NCBI RefSeq assembly: GCF_014645135.1 | Contig: NZ_BMLH01000003.1 | Span: forward strand, 248,001-312,000 | Length of the DNA: 64,000 nt | Direction: 5' to 3' | Origin: Rheinheimera tangshanensis | GTDB lineage: Bacteria; Pseudomonadota; Gammaproteobacteria; Enterobacterales; Alteromonadaceae | In this document: piece after piece, positions 26,918-34,807 of the stretch | How positions within the stretch are numbered: position 1 is the stretch's first letter | Layout of the letters: every line of letters starts with the position of its first letter | Notes under the pieces: generated by a model | The model's input: only the letters and a program-made list of their open reading frames with translations | Told to the model about the DNA's origin: nothing | The model's database searches: none | Program-made: the position numbers and the translations under genes

Positions 26918-29387
26918 AATAGCCTGGCGGCTGTTCTGGCGTGAGTTAAGCCGTGGGGAGTTATGGGTCATAGCCTTTTCACTATTTTTAGCTGTGCTGA
27001 CTGTGGTGAGCTTATCCGGTATCACCGAATCGGTCCGTTCTGCTTTGTATCAGCGTAGCGCTAATTTTGTTGCTGCCGATCAAATTCTGCGCTCCAGCGT
27101 TGGCTTTAATGAACAAGTGCAACAACAGGCTGACGAGCTTCAACTGCGGTCATCACGGCAAGTGCAGTTTAACTCTATGTTATTTGCCAAAGATTTGATG
27201 CAGCTTGTTTCTGTTAAGGCAGTTTCTTCCGCTTACCCGCTGCGAGGTGAATTGAAATTAAGTGCTTCGCTGACCGACGCTACGGCACTGGCCTCTTTGC
27301 AACCCCATCAGTTGTATCTTGAAAGCCGTCTTTACAGTTTGCTGAACATTAAAGTAGGTGACAGTCTTGAGTTAGGTGAAAAAGTATTTACCGCAGCAGG
27401 TGTTATTGTGGCTGAACCTGATGCCCCCTTGTCTGTATTTGGCAGTTCGCCACGGGTATTGATGCATCTTGATGATGTCGCTGCAACCGGAATTATCCAG
27501 CCAGGTAGCCGCATCAGCTATCGCTTAATGTTCGCAGGTAGCCAGCAAGGTCTTGAGCAGTTAGAAACGCAAACGAAGCAAATGCTGGGACCACAAGACA
27601 GATGGCAGAAAATGGACAGAGAATCCGCCATAGGCGGCGCTTTGGATAGATCAGAGCGGTTTTTATTGTTATCGGGATTACTTGGCATAGTGCTGGCCGC
27701 TTGTGCCGCAGCAGTAGCCGCGAATCGGTATAGTCAGCGCCATGCCCGCTCTGTCGCTGTGATGAAAGCATTGGGTGCTTCGACCACCCTGAGCAGGAAG
27801 ATTTACGGCAGTCATTTGCTTTTTGTCGTGTTGTTCAGTGTGAGTTTTGGTTTGCTGGCAGGTCAGTTGCTGGTACAACTGAGTCAATGGGGCGTTGGAT
27901 TCTGGATGCCTGAGTATCTGGCAGAATTTAGTGTCCGCCCTTTAGGTTTAGGTGTGTTAACTGCGGCTATTTGTGCTGTGTTGTTTTCGGCCAGGCCATT
28001 ATGGCGTTTAGCTGCAGTACCTGCACTTAATGTGCTGCGGGAAAAGCCCGATCAATTAAAATTTGACCCGGTGCATTTAATCAGTGGCTCTGTCGCCATT
28101 TGGTTATTGATGTGGCTTTTTAGTGGTGATATTTGGATCAGCAGCTGGTTATTTGCGCTCTGTCTGGTATTTGCCGCTTTGTTGATGGGGTTTGCTGCCG
28201 TATTGGTGCGGGTAGCTAAACCCATGGCTGCAGGGCAAAGTAGTGCGTTACGACTGGCTCTTGCCAATTTACGCCGCAGGTTATGGCCTAATGCGTTCCA
28301 GTTGATCACCTTTAGTCTGGCTTTATTTTTAACTCTGTTGCTGTATTTTTTACGCTCTGAGTTGCTGGACCAATGGCAACAGCAGGTGCCTGAAGGCGCG
28401 CCGAATCAGTTTCTGGTGAATTTAACGGAGCAAGATAAAACCTCGTTGCAGCAGCTGGCCGCTGAGCACAAACTCAGCCTGACTGACTTTTATCCTATGG
28501 TTAATGGCCGGGTCCTGGCGGTTAATGGTGAGAACTTTGCCGATGAAGCGACAAAAGAAAAACCTGAGCAGCGACAAGGTGTTGGACGTGAGCTGAATTT
28601 GACCTGGTTAACACAAATGCCGGACAACAATAAGCTGGAGAGTGGGCAGTGGTTTACCGCGCAATCTAAAGCTGAAGTGTCGGTTGAGTCTCAAATGGCG
28701 GAGCGTTTACAGTTAAAGCTTGGTGATACCTTGCAGTTTTCTGTCGGTGGTCAGGTATTCGATGCAAAAATAAGCAGTATTCGTAAAGTGGACTGGAACA
28801 GTCTGCAGCCCAACTTCTACATGGTGCTGTCGCCTGATCTGATGCAGGGGTTTCCTGCCACTTATATCACGGCGTTTTATCTGGATATGTCAGAACAAGA
28901 CTTGTTGAATCAGATAGTGCGACAATTCCCTACTGTCAGTCTGATTTCTGTGGATACTATCTTAAAGCAGGTCAATGACATTATCAGCCAGGTGTCTGTG
29001 GCCTTAACCTTTATTCTAATTCTGGTGTTTGCATCAGCAGTGCTGGTATTAGTTGCGCAGGTGCAGGCGACGTTGGAGCAACGTGAGCAGGAGCTGGCTA
29101 TTCTGCGCACTTTAGGTGCGAAGTCGGTGTTCTTAAAATCTGCCTTGTTGTATGAGTTTGCTGCGTTGGGTGCTTTGGCCGGACTATTTGCAACAGTGCT
29201 TGCAGAAGTTCTGCTTGCTGTAGTTCAGCAGCAATTTTTTGACTTGCCTTACAGTCCACACTGGAGTTTATGGTGGTTAGGCCCTGTCTTAGGTGTCGGC
29301 TTAGTCACCGCATTAGGTGCATGGCAGGTTAGGGTTTTACTGAAAATGTCCGGTAGCACCTTGTTACGTCGCGCCCTTCAAAATTGA
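26907..29387 (+). CDS. ybbP: FtsX-like permease YbbP
   Basis: 826 residues, close to the E. coli YbbP length. One N-terminal membrane helix (about 18-40), a large periplasmic domain, an FtsX core (about 250-400), two more helices (about 400-450), a second periplasmic domain, and a second FtsX core (about 690-820). Two FtsX cores make it a type VII (MacB-like) ABC permease. It works with YbbA. Its last 10 bases overlap the end of yfcH on the other strand. Confidence 0.92.
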   Translation: MWGKIAWRLFWRELSRGELWVIAFSLFLAVLTVVSLSGITESVRSALYQRSANFVAADQILRSSVGFNEQVQQQADELQLRSSRQVQFNSMLFAKDLMQLVSVKAVSSAYPLRGELKLSASLTDATALASLQPHQLYLESRLYSLLNIKVGDSLELGEKVFTAAGVIVAEPDAPLSVFGSSPRVLMHLDDVAATGIIQPGSRISYRLMFAGSQQGLEQLETQTKQMLGPQDRWQKMDRESAIGGALDRSERFLLLSGLLGIVLAACAAAVAANRYSQRHARSVAVMKALGASTTLSRKIYGSHLLFVVLFSVSFGLLAGQLLVQLSQWGVGFWMPEYLAEFSVRPLGLGVLTAAICAVLFSARPLWRLAAVPALNVLREKPDQLKFDPVHLISGSVAIWLLMWLFSGDIWISSWLFALCLVFAALLMGFAAVLVRVAKPMAAGQSSALRLALANLRRRLWPNAFQLITFSLALFLTLLLYFLRSELLDQWQQQVPEGAPNQFLVNLTEQDKTSLQQLAAEHKLSLTDFYPMVNGRVLAVNGENFADEATKEKPEQRQGVGRELNLTWLTQMPDNNKLESGQWFTAQSKAEVSVESQMAERLQLKLGDTLQFSVGGQVFDAKISSIRKVDWNSLQPNFYMVLSPDLMQGFPATYITAFYLDMSEQDLLNQIVRQFPTVSLISVDTILKQVNDIISQVSVALTFILILVFASAVLVLVAQVQATLEQREQELAILRTLGAKSVFLKSALLYEFAALGALAGLFATVLAEVLLAVVQQQFFDLPYSPHWSLWWLGPVLGVGLVTALGAWQVRVLLKMSGSTLLRRALQN

Positions 29388-29393
29388 AGGGCG
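29372..29393. terminator. Bidirectional terminator containing both stop codons of ybbP and yfcH
   Basis: CGCCCTTCAA (29372-29381) and TTGAAGGGCG (29384-29393) pair perfectly around AA. The ybbP stop TGA (29385-29387) is in the right arm and the yfcH stop (29380-29378 on the minus strand) in the left arm. T-tracts are poor, so termination efficiency is uncertain. Confidence 0.65.
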
Positions 29394-30271
29394 TTTAAAG
29401 CTTCTTTCAGCTGTGGATGGTGAAACTCAAAGCTATTGTCCAGCAGTCGTTTCGGCTGTACGTTCTGACCGAATAACAGAAGATCAGCCATCTCGCCAAA
29501 AGCCAAACGCAGCACAAAAGCAGGCACTGTAAAAGGTGCCTTTTTACCAAAACGTTCAGCGAGCAACTGACTAAACTGCTTGTTAGTGACAGGGCGGGGG
29601 GCTGTGGCATTAAAAGGCCCACTTAAATCATCTCGGTACAGTAAAAAATCGATTAAGCGCACCATATCGTCCAGATGGATCCAGGACATAAATTGCTTGC
29701 CATCACCAACAGGACCGCCCAACCCAAGCTTAAACAGCGGTAGCATCTTGCTAAGAGCGCCTCCTTTGCTACTCAGTACTATGCCTGTGCGCAGTATACA
29801 GACTCTGGTGTGCTCACCGGCTGCACGTTGTGCCAGATTTTCCCAACGTGCGCAAATATCATGGCTGAATTCAGGATAAAAAGAACTGTGCTCCTCTGTA
29901 ACAATCTGGCTACCCTGACGGCCATAAAAGCCAATGGCAGAGCCGCTGATCAACACTTTAGGTGGGGTAGTACAGTGCTGAATTTTTTCCACTAAAGCTT
30001 CGGTGATTTGCCAGCGACTTTGACAGATTTTTTGTTTTTGCGATTCACTCCAGCGCTTGTCGGCAATAGCTTCGCCAGCCAGGTTAACCACTGCATCAAG
30101 CTGATTAAAATCTATCTCATCAAGAGACTGATGATAGCTGGCGTCAATGGCTAAAATTTCTCTGGCTTTGGCGACGGAACGGCTGAGAATAACCAACTGG
30201 TGTTGGTCTTGCCACTGTGCAACAAGGGCTCTACCAATCAGCCCTGTCGCTCCTGTAATTAAAATCTTCAT
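29378..30271 (-). CDS. yfcH: TIGR01777 family NAD-dependent epimerase YfcH
   Basis: 297 residues from the ATG at 30271, preceded by GGAG; an extra in-frame upstream stretch to 30319 has no similarity. The N-terminal NAD(P) motif T-G-A-T-G-L-I-G is at about 6-13. V-V-N-L-A-G-E-A-I-A at about 69-78 and S-G-S-A-I-G-F-Y-G-R-Q-G near 109-120 are the family's core motifs, and a C-terminal DUF1731-type tail follows. Extended short-chain dehydrogenase fold; the substrate is unknown. Same length as E. coli YfcH. Converges on ybbP. Confidence 0.92.
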   Translation of the reverse strand: MKILITGATGLIGRALVAQWQDQHQLVILSRSVAKAREILAIDASYHQSLDEIDFNQLDAVVNLAGEAIADKRWSESQKQKICQSRWQITEALVEKIQHCTTPPKVLISGSAIGFYGRQGSQIVTEEHSSFYPEFSHDICARWENLAQRAAGEHTRVCILRTGIVLSSKGGALSKMLPLFKLGLGGPVGDGKQFMSWIHLDDMVRLIDFLLYRDDLSGPFNATAPRPVTNKQFSQLLAERFGKKAPFTVPAFVLRLAFGEMADLLLFGQNVQPKRLLDNSFEFHHPQLKEALNALQF

Positions 30272-30348
30272 CCGTATCTCCGTATCGATAAGTGACTGAA
30301 TACAGCCAAGTATAAGCACTTATATACGGTTGTGTGGCATATTGTGGT

Positions 30349-30741
30349 TTAGTCTGATGTCGAGTTAACGTGCTTTAAAAACTCGATACGTTGTTTCAGG
30401 TGATACAACTGGCATTGTTTGTAAGAGACGCTTGCCGTGTGATTATCGGGCAACTGACCGACAAATTGCCAACGACAGTCCTGTTCAGTATAAAGCTCGA
30501 AGCTTTGACGGGCTTTATTAAATAATTTCAGACCATCTTTACGACCCGTGCTGCTGGCTTGTTCTTCCAGTTTAAACAGATGGTTATTTTCCCAACTGGT
30601 TAGCTCTCGTCTGGTCTGCTGCAGTTGTTGATCCAGACACTGCATATAGTCAACTTTGTTCTGCTGCTGCGGATCACAGTTTTGTTGGGCACTGAGCGGG
30701 AATGCGCTGATGACGGTCAAAAGTAGCAACGGTTTGATCAT
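30349..30741 (-). CDS. LprI-like (DUF1311) exported protein in the phoPQ operon
   Basis: 130 residues with a signal peptide (1-18, ending P-L-S-A). The mature part has four cysteines spaced as in DUF1311/lysozyme-inhibitor-LprI proteins: N-C-D..., Y-M-Q-C near 36, Q-D-C-R-W near 87-91 and Y-K-Q-C near 110, plus long polar helices. LprI of Mycobacterium inhibits lysozyme; most DUF1311 proteins are uncharacterised. The ATG overlaps the phoQ stop by four bases (ATGA), so it is translated with the two-component system and probably senses or defends at the envelope. Family call moderate. Confidence 0.6.
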   Translation of the reverse strand: MIKPLLLLTVISAFPLSAQQNCDPQQQNKVDYMQCLDQQLQQTRRELTSWENNHLFKLEEQASSTGRKDGLKLFNKARQSFELYTEQDCRWQFVGQLPDNHTASVSYKQCQLYHLKQRIEFLKHVNSTSD

Positions 30742-32060
30742 TTAATGCCTGACTCCGGAAAGCGTATAACAAAACGGGCGCCCCCTAATGGACTTTGAGA
30801 GACCTGCAGTTCACCTGAGTAGGATTTTACCAGCTCAGAGACGATGGAAAGACCTACGCCATGTCCTTCTTTGTAGGTATCTAAGCGGGTGCCTCGCTCG
30901 AATAGTTCTTCTCTTTTATTGGTCGGTATACCAGGGCCGTCGTCTTCAATATCCAGCTGCAAGGGTTTACCAAAAGCACTGATCTTTACGTTGTGATTGC
31001 AGGCTTTGCAGGCGTTATCCAGCAGGTTACCCAGAATTTCCATTAAATCCGTTTCATCGCCCCGAAACACCACCTGATCTGTGCACTGGATGTCAATCTG
31101 ACAGCCTTTATCCCGATAGATTTTGCTTAAGGCCTGTTCCAGTTTATCAATTAGCGGTTTGACTTTGATTTGTTTATGCCACAAATCCTGGCCTGAACTG
31201 GAGGCGCGTTTGAGCTGATGTTCTATCATGCCGGTAATACGATCCAATTGTTCACGCAATTCAGGTTGCTCTGACAGTTTTGAGGTACGCAGCACCGCTA
31301 TAGGTGTTTTTAACGCATGGGCCAGATCACTTAAGTGATGACGATAACGCTGCTTTTGTCTGTTTTGATTCGCCAGCAACAGGTTTAAATCTTCTTTGAT
31401 TTTATTTAGTTCTGAAGGATAGTCGTGCAGCAGTTGCTCTTGCTGACCACTTTCCAGTTTATGAATTTCTTTATCCAGAGAGGTCAGAGGCTTAGTGATC
31501 CAGTAATACGCCAGCAAGGTCAGACCTATCAGGACCAAGGCTATGCCAATAAACCATTGGCTTAAGGTTTTCCGGAAAGCTTTTAATGGCTCTTGCAGCA
31601 GTTGATCATTCTGCACAACATGAATAGTCAACGGCAGAGTGTTATCACCTAAATCAAACAGCACTGAAAAAGACAAGACCCAGTATTTTTGCTGATACTG
31701 TTCCATCAAAACAAATTCGTGAGATGCGGGCAGAATTTGATGGGTTGGAGGGTCAAACTGCTGATTGATTGACGAATCGGACTGCCAGAGCAATTCGTTT
31801 TCGCTGGTAATAAAAGCAGCAAGCCCTGAATCAGGGCGATAAAAATCTGGCGGCAGCAAATTATTACTCAATTCCACTTTGCCATCTTTAGGCTGAACTT
31901 CGGCCAAAATGGAGTACATGTGCACTTCGAGTTTTTGCTCAGTGCTGGTCAGTAGTTGGGTATAAAAAGCCTGCTCTATCGCAAAAAACGAACTGGGCAA
32001 TAAAAAGAACAATAAAAACAGGCTGATAATACCCTGACGAACCTTGAGCGATAACTGCAT
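30738..32060 (-). CDS. phoQ: PhoQ-like sensor histidine kinase
   Basis: 440 residues: membrane helix about 9-30, periplasmic sensor about 31-167, second helix about 168-188, HAMP-like linker, then the kinase core. The phospho-accepting histidine is H248 in D-L-A-H-A-L-K-T-P, very like E. coli PhoQ. The N box (L-D-N-A-C-K-A), the G1 box D-D-G-P-G-I and the G2 box G-H-G-V-G-L-S-I are intact. I see no acidic cluster like the metal-binding patch of enteric PhoQ, so the signal may differ. Starts directly after the phoP stop with no gap. Confidence 0.85.
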   Translation of the reverse strand: MQLSLKVRQGIISLFLLFFLLPSSFFAIEQAFYTQLLTSTEQKLEVHMYSILAEVQPKDGKVELSNNLLPPDFYRPDSGLAAFITSENELLWQSDSSINQQFDPPTHQILPASHEFVLMEQYQQKYWVLSFSVLFDLGDNTLPLTIHVVQNDQLLQEPLKAFRKTLSQWFIGIALVLIGLTLLAYYWITKPLTSLDKEIHKLESGQQEQLLHDYPSELNKIKEDLNLLLANQNRQKQRYRHHLSDLAHALKTPIAVLRTSKLSEQPELREQLDRITGMIEHQLKRASSSGQDLWHKQIKVKPLIDKLEQALSKIYRDKGCQIDIQCTDQVVFRGDETDLMEILGNLLDNACKACNHNVKISAFGKPLQLDIEDDGPGIPTNKREELFERGTRLDTYKEGHGVGLSIVSELVKSYSGELQVSQSPLGGARFVIRFPESGIK

Positions 32061-32738
32061 TTAGCTAACTGCCATAGTGAAACGATACCCACGGCCACGT
32101 AAAGTTTCGATAGGTTTTAATTCACCATCCGGGTCGAGTTTTTTGCGCAGACGTAAGACAAAAACCTCAATTACGTTACTATCCAGATCAAAATCCTGAT
32201 CATAGATATGTTCGGTCAGCTCGGTTTTAGAAATCACTTTATTTGGATTATGCATAAAGTACTCCAGCACTTTGTACTCATAAGCGGTCAGACTGACTTC
32301 ATCTTCACCTAACCAAACCTGTTGAGTCCTGCTGTTCAGTCGGACCGGGCCTGAATGCAGCATCGGATCAGGTTGACCTGCAGCGCGGCGTATCAATGCA
32401 TTAATACGAGCCAGCAGCTCTTCGGTATGAAAAGGTTTAGTTAGATAGTCATCCGCACCTGCATCCAGACCTTGTACTTTCTCCTGCCAACTACCACGAG
32501 CCGTCAATACGATAACCGGCGTCTTAATGTCATTTTGCCGTGCTTTACGAATAAGACTCAGCCCATCCATTTTTGGCAGACCAATATCAATAATGGCCAG
32601 ATCATAAGGGTACTCACTTAACTTAAACCAACCGTCAGCACCATCATGAGCTACGTCTACACTAAATTGCTGCTGCACCAAATGTTCGCGAATTTGTTCC
32701 GCCAATAAGCTCTCGTCTTCAACAACTAATAAACGCAT
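32061..32738 (-). CDS. phoP: PhoP-like OmpR-family response regulator
   Basis: 225 residues from the ATG at 32738, preceded by AAGGAAG; an in-frame start at 32768 has no such site. Receiver domain with acidic pair E8/D9, phosphorylation site D51 in I-I-D-I-G-L-P, and the K in L-T-K-P-F near 101. S-W-Q-E-K-V-Q-G-L-D-A-G-A-D-D-Y is close to enteric PhoP. The C-terminal winged helix (about 125-222) ends T-L-R-G-R-G-Y-R-F. Co-transcribed with phoQ and the LprI-like gene. Naming by best resemblance; the regulon is unknown. Confidence 0.87.
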   Translation of the reverse strand: MRLLVVEDESLLAEQIREHLVQQQFSVDVAHDGADGWFKLSEYPYDLAIIDIGLPKMDGLSLIRKARQNDIKTPVIVLTARGSWQEKVQGLDAGADDYLTKPFHTEELLARINALIRRAAGQPDPMLHSGPVRLNSRTQQVWLGEDEVSLTAYEYKVLEYFMHNPNKVISKTELTEHIYDQDFDLDSNVIEVFVLRLRKKLDPDGELKPIETLRGRGYRFTMAVS

Positions 32739-33108
32739 GGGACTTCCTTTTAAAATGGGCAAAGACAAAGTGGGGTTATGCTAAATCACTCTGCCAGTTG
32801 CAGCAATCCTTAACATCAGACAAATCGTTGAAAGTGTAAGAGTCAGGCTCTGAATTGCGGCTGAACACCTTTAGTCGTCTTGATTGAGGTCATGCTGTAC
32901 TTTCGTCTTACTGCACCTTTCATTAGGTGATTTTTTGTTTTTAAAATGTAAAAATAATGATGCAAAAAGTTGTCTTTTAGCTATCTTTATTGACGAGGTT
33001 GCAACTCAAAGTAGTTTCTTTGTCTTCGTTTACCGGATTGTAGTTACTGACAACAACCTTCAGCAACACAGTGAGAGGGCAAGAAACTGTTAAAAGGAGA
33101 GAACTGTG
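32739..33108 (+). other. 370-bp gap between phoP and the ComEA gene with an orphan terminator-like hairpin
   Basis: No gene is visible. CACCT (32914-32918) and AGGTG (32925-32929) form a hairpin followed by A-TTTTTT on the plus strand, although no plus-strand gene lies upstream within the gap. A second small stem is formed by AGAG/CTCT near 32839-32852. The rest is AT-rich and must carry the phoP promoter (leftward) and the ComEA promoter (rightward). A short plus-strand RNA ending near 32937 is possible. Confidence 0.35.
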
Positions 33109-33423
33109 ATGAAAATCGCACTCGTTGCAGCAGTCGTGGCCAGTCTGGCCTGTGCAGTTAATCTGACCGTAGCTCAGGAACTGGCGAAAGCCCCTCTGTC
33201 TGTTCCTGCCGCAGCCAAAGTGGCTGATAAAGCCAAGCTGAATATTAATCAGGCTTCGATAGAGCAGCTGGTTGCTGTGCCTGGTATAGGCGAAAAGAAG
33301 GCGAAGGCCATTAAAGACTATATCAGTGCAAATGGTCCGATCAAAGACCAAAAGCAGCTGACAGAAGTCAAAGGCATTGGTGATAAATTAGCCGCTAAAG
33401 TAGCGGAGCACGTCAGTTTTTAA
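33109..33423 (+). CDS. ComEA-like helix-hairpin-helix DNA-binding protein
   Basis: 104 residues: signal peptide (1-23, ending T-V-A), a short alanine/lysine-rich linker, then a helix-hairpin-helix domain (about 42-104) with N-I-N-Q-A-S-I-E-Q-L-V-A-V-P-G-I-G and V-K-G-I-G-D-K-L-A-A-K. This is the ComEA family; in competent Vibrio the periplasmic homologue binds incoming DNA and ratchets it in. Together with PilT it would be compatible with DNA uptake, but many non-competent bacteria also carry it. Start at ATG 33109 after AAAGGAGAG; the GTG one codon earlier is less likely. Confidence 0.88.
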   Translation: MKIALVAAVVASLACAVNLTVAQELAKAPLSVPAAAKVADKAKLNINQASIEQLVAVPGIGEKKAKAIKDYISANGPIKDQKQLTEVKGIGDKLAAKVAEHVSF

Positions 33424-33430
33424 GCCGAAA

Positions 33431-33461
33431 AAGGCGCTCGTCAGTGGTCGCCGAGCGCTTT
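33431..33461. terminator. Hairpin between convergent ComEA and HDOD genes
   Basis: GCGCTCG (33434-33440) and CGAGCGC (33452-33458) with an 11-nt loop, flanked by A's on the left and TT on the right. It covers the stop codon of the HDOD gene. Likely ends both transcripts; the T-tracts are short. Confidence 0.55.
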
Positions 33462-34664
33462 CATTTGTTCGTTGGCCCATTGTACTGCCGTATGGTAAGC
33501 ATCAGGTACAGACTTACTATCGAGTTTGAGTGATAAGATCAATGCATTGGCATCATCCCAGGCTGCTTGCTCGTAAAACTTAATCAATTGCAGAAATTGC
33601 GCCATAGGCCCTATACCGTCGATCAGCGCGTCTTTGATGTCTTTGGACAGTGGCAATTTACTCATCACTGAGCTCATTGGCTCATCCAGAATCGCATCTA
33701 TCAGTGACATCATACCGGTTAAAAAAGCTTTGGATACCTCAGCAAAGCCTGCAAGGACAGCAATATCCTCGGCAAAACGCGCTCTGGTCATCGCCAGTCG
33801 CATCAGTTCTGCAGGTTTATCACTGCTGATTTGAGCCGTAAAAAGTACAGATAAAAAACGTTTCAGCTCAGCCTGACCTAAAACCACTATAGCTTGCTTA
33901 ATAGTCGCTATGTCTGTGCGTCGTTTAAAGACCGCGGAGTTGGTGTAACGCAGTAGTTTATAAGAGAGATGTACATCGCGTTCAAATACACTGGTGATGG
34001 TATGTAAATCCATCTCCGGCTTTGCTGTTTCATACAATAGCTCAGCCAGTGTCATTTGTGCTGGTGATAAAGCGCGGCTTTGCATCATTTCCGGACGCGA
34101 AAAAAAGTAGCCCTGAAAATACTCAAAACCTAAGTCCAGTGCCTGCAAAAACTCTTCGTTACTTTCTACTTTTTCGGCCAACAGTTTGATGTGAGGAAAG
34201 TCTTTAATAGCCGCTTTGATTTGCATAATGATATCAAGGCTGGTTGCACGAAAATCAATTTTAATGATATCGATCAGAGGGTAAAAATGCCGCCAAACCG
34301 GCTGATGAATATAGTCATCCAGCGCCAGAATATAGCCTTGAGCCTTCAGCGATTCGCATTCTGCTAATAAACGTTTTCCAGGCTGCACTGTTTCCAGTAT
34401 TTCGATCACCACTTGTTCGCAGGGCAACATCGAAGGATATTTCTTCAGCAAAGAGTCAAGCGTGAAGTTAATAAAGCCGGGCTTATCGCCCAAAAACTCA
34501 TCCAGCCCTAAATTCAGCTGACTGCCTTCAATCATTCTGGACGTCGCTTCGTTGCTGTCTACTTCGGGAAATACGTTTTCTACACCATCCCTGAACAACA
34601 GCTCATAGGCAAACAGGTTTTTATCTTTATCCAAAATAGGTTGGCGCGCGGTGTAAAAATACAT
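33441..34664 (-). CDS. HDOD domain protein with degenerate EAL domain (YuxH type)
   Basis: 407 residues from the ATG at 34664, preceded by AGGGA; in-frame codons up to 34700 are not family-like. The N-terminal half (1-200) is EAL-like but changed at key places: the E-A-L motif reads Y-E-L-L-F-R, and the usual D-D-F-G reads D-D-Y-I-H. Cyclic-di-GMP hydrolysis is therefore doubtful. The C-terminal half (about 205-390) is an HDOD domain, an HD-related signalling module without the HD metal pair. Homologues act in motility, biofilm or pili control. Single gene convergent with the ComEA gene. Confidence 0.85.
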   Translation of the reverse strand: MYFYTARQPILDKDKNLFAYELLFRDGVENVFPEVDSNEATSRMIEGSQLNLGLDEFLGDKPGFINFTLDSLLKKYPSMLPCEQVVIEILETVQPGKRLLAECESLKAQGYILALDDYIHQPVWRHFYPLIDIIKIDFRATSLDIIMQIKAAIKDFPHIKLLAEKVESNEEFLQALDLGFEYFQGYFFSRPEMMQSRALSPAQMTLAELLYETAKPEMDLHTITSVFERDVHLSYKLLRYTNSAVFKRRTDIATIKQAIVVLGQAELKRFLSVLFTAQISSDKPAELMRLAMTRARFAEDIAVLAGFAEVSKAFLTGMMSLIDAILDEPMSSVMSKLPLSKDIKDALIDGIGPMAQFLQLIKFYEQAAWDDANALILSLKLDSKSVPDAYHTAVQWANEQMKALGDH

Positions 34665-34807
34665 AAATCCCTGAACAGCGAAACAGAAGTCATGCTTCAA
34701 TGTAGCAAAGATCTATGGGAAATGACTACGGTCCTGCAGATTTTTTCAAAGGCCATATCAGAACAACATCGGGCAATCCATCAAGGGGAACGCCCGAACG
34801 CTGATAC

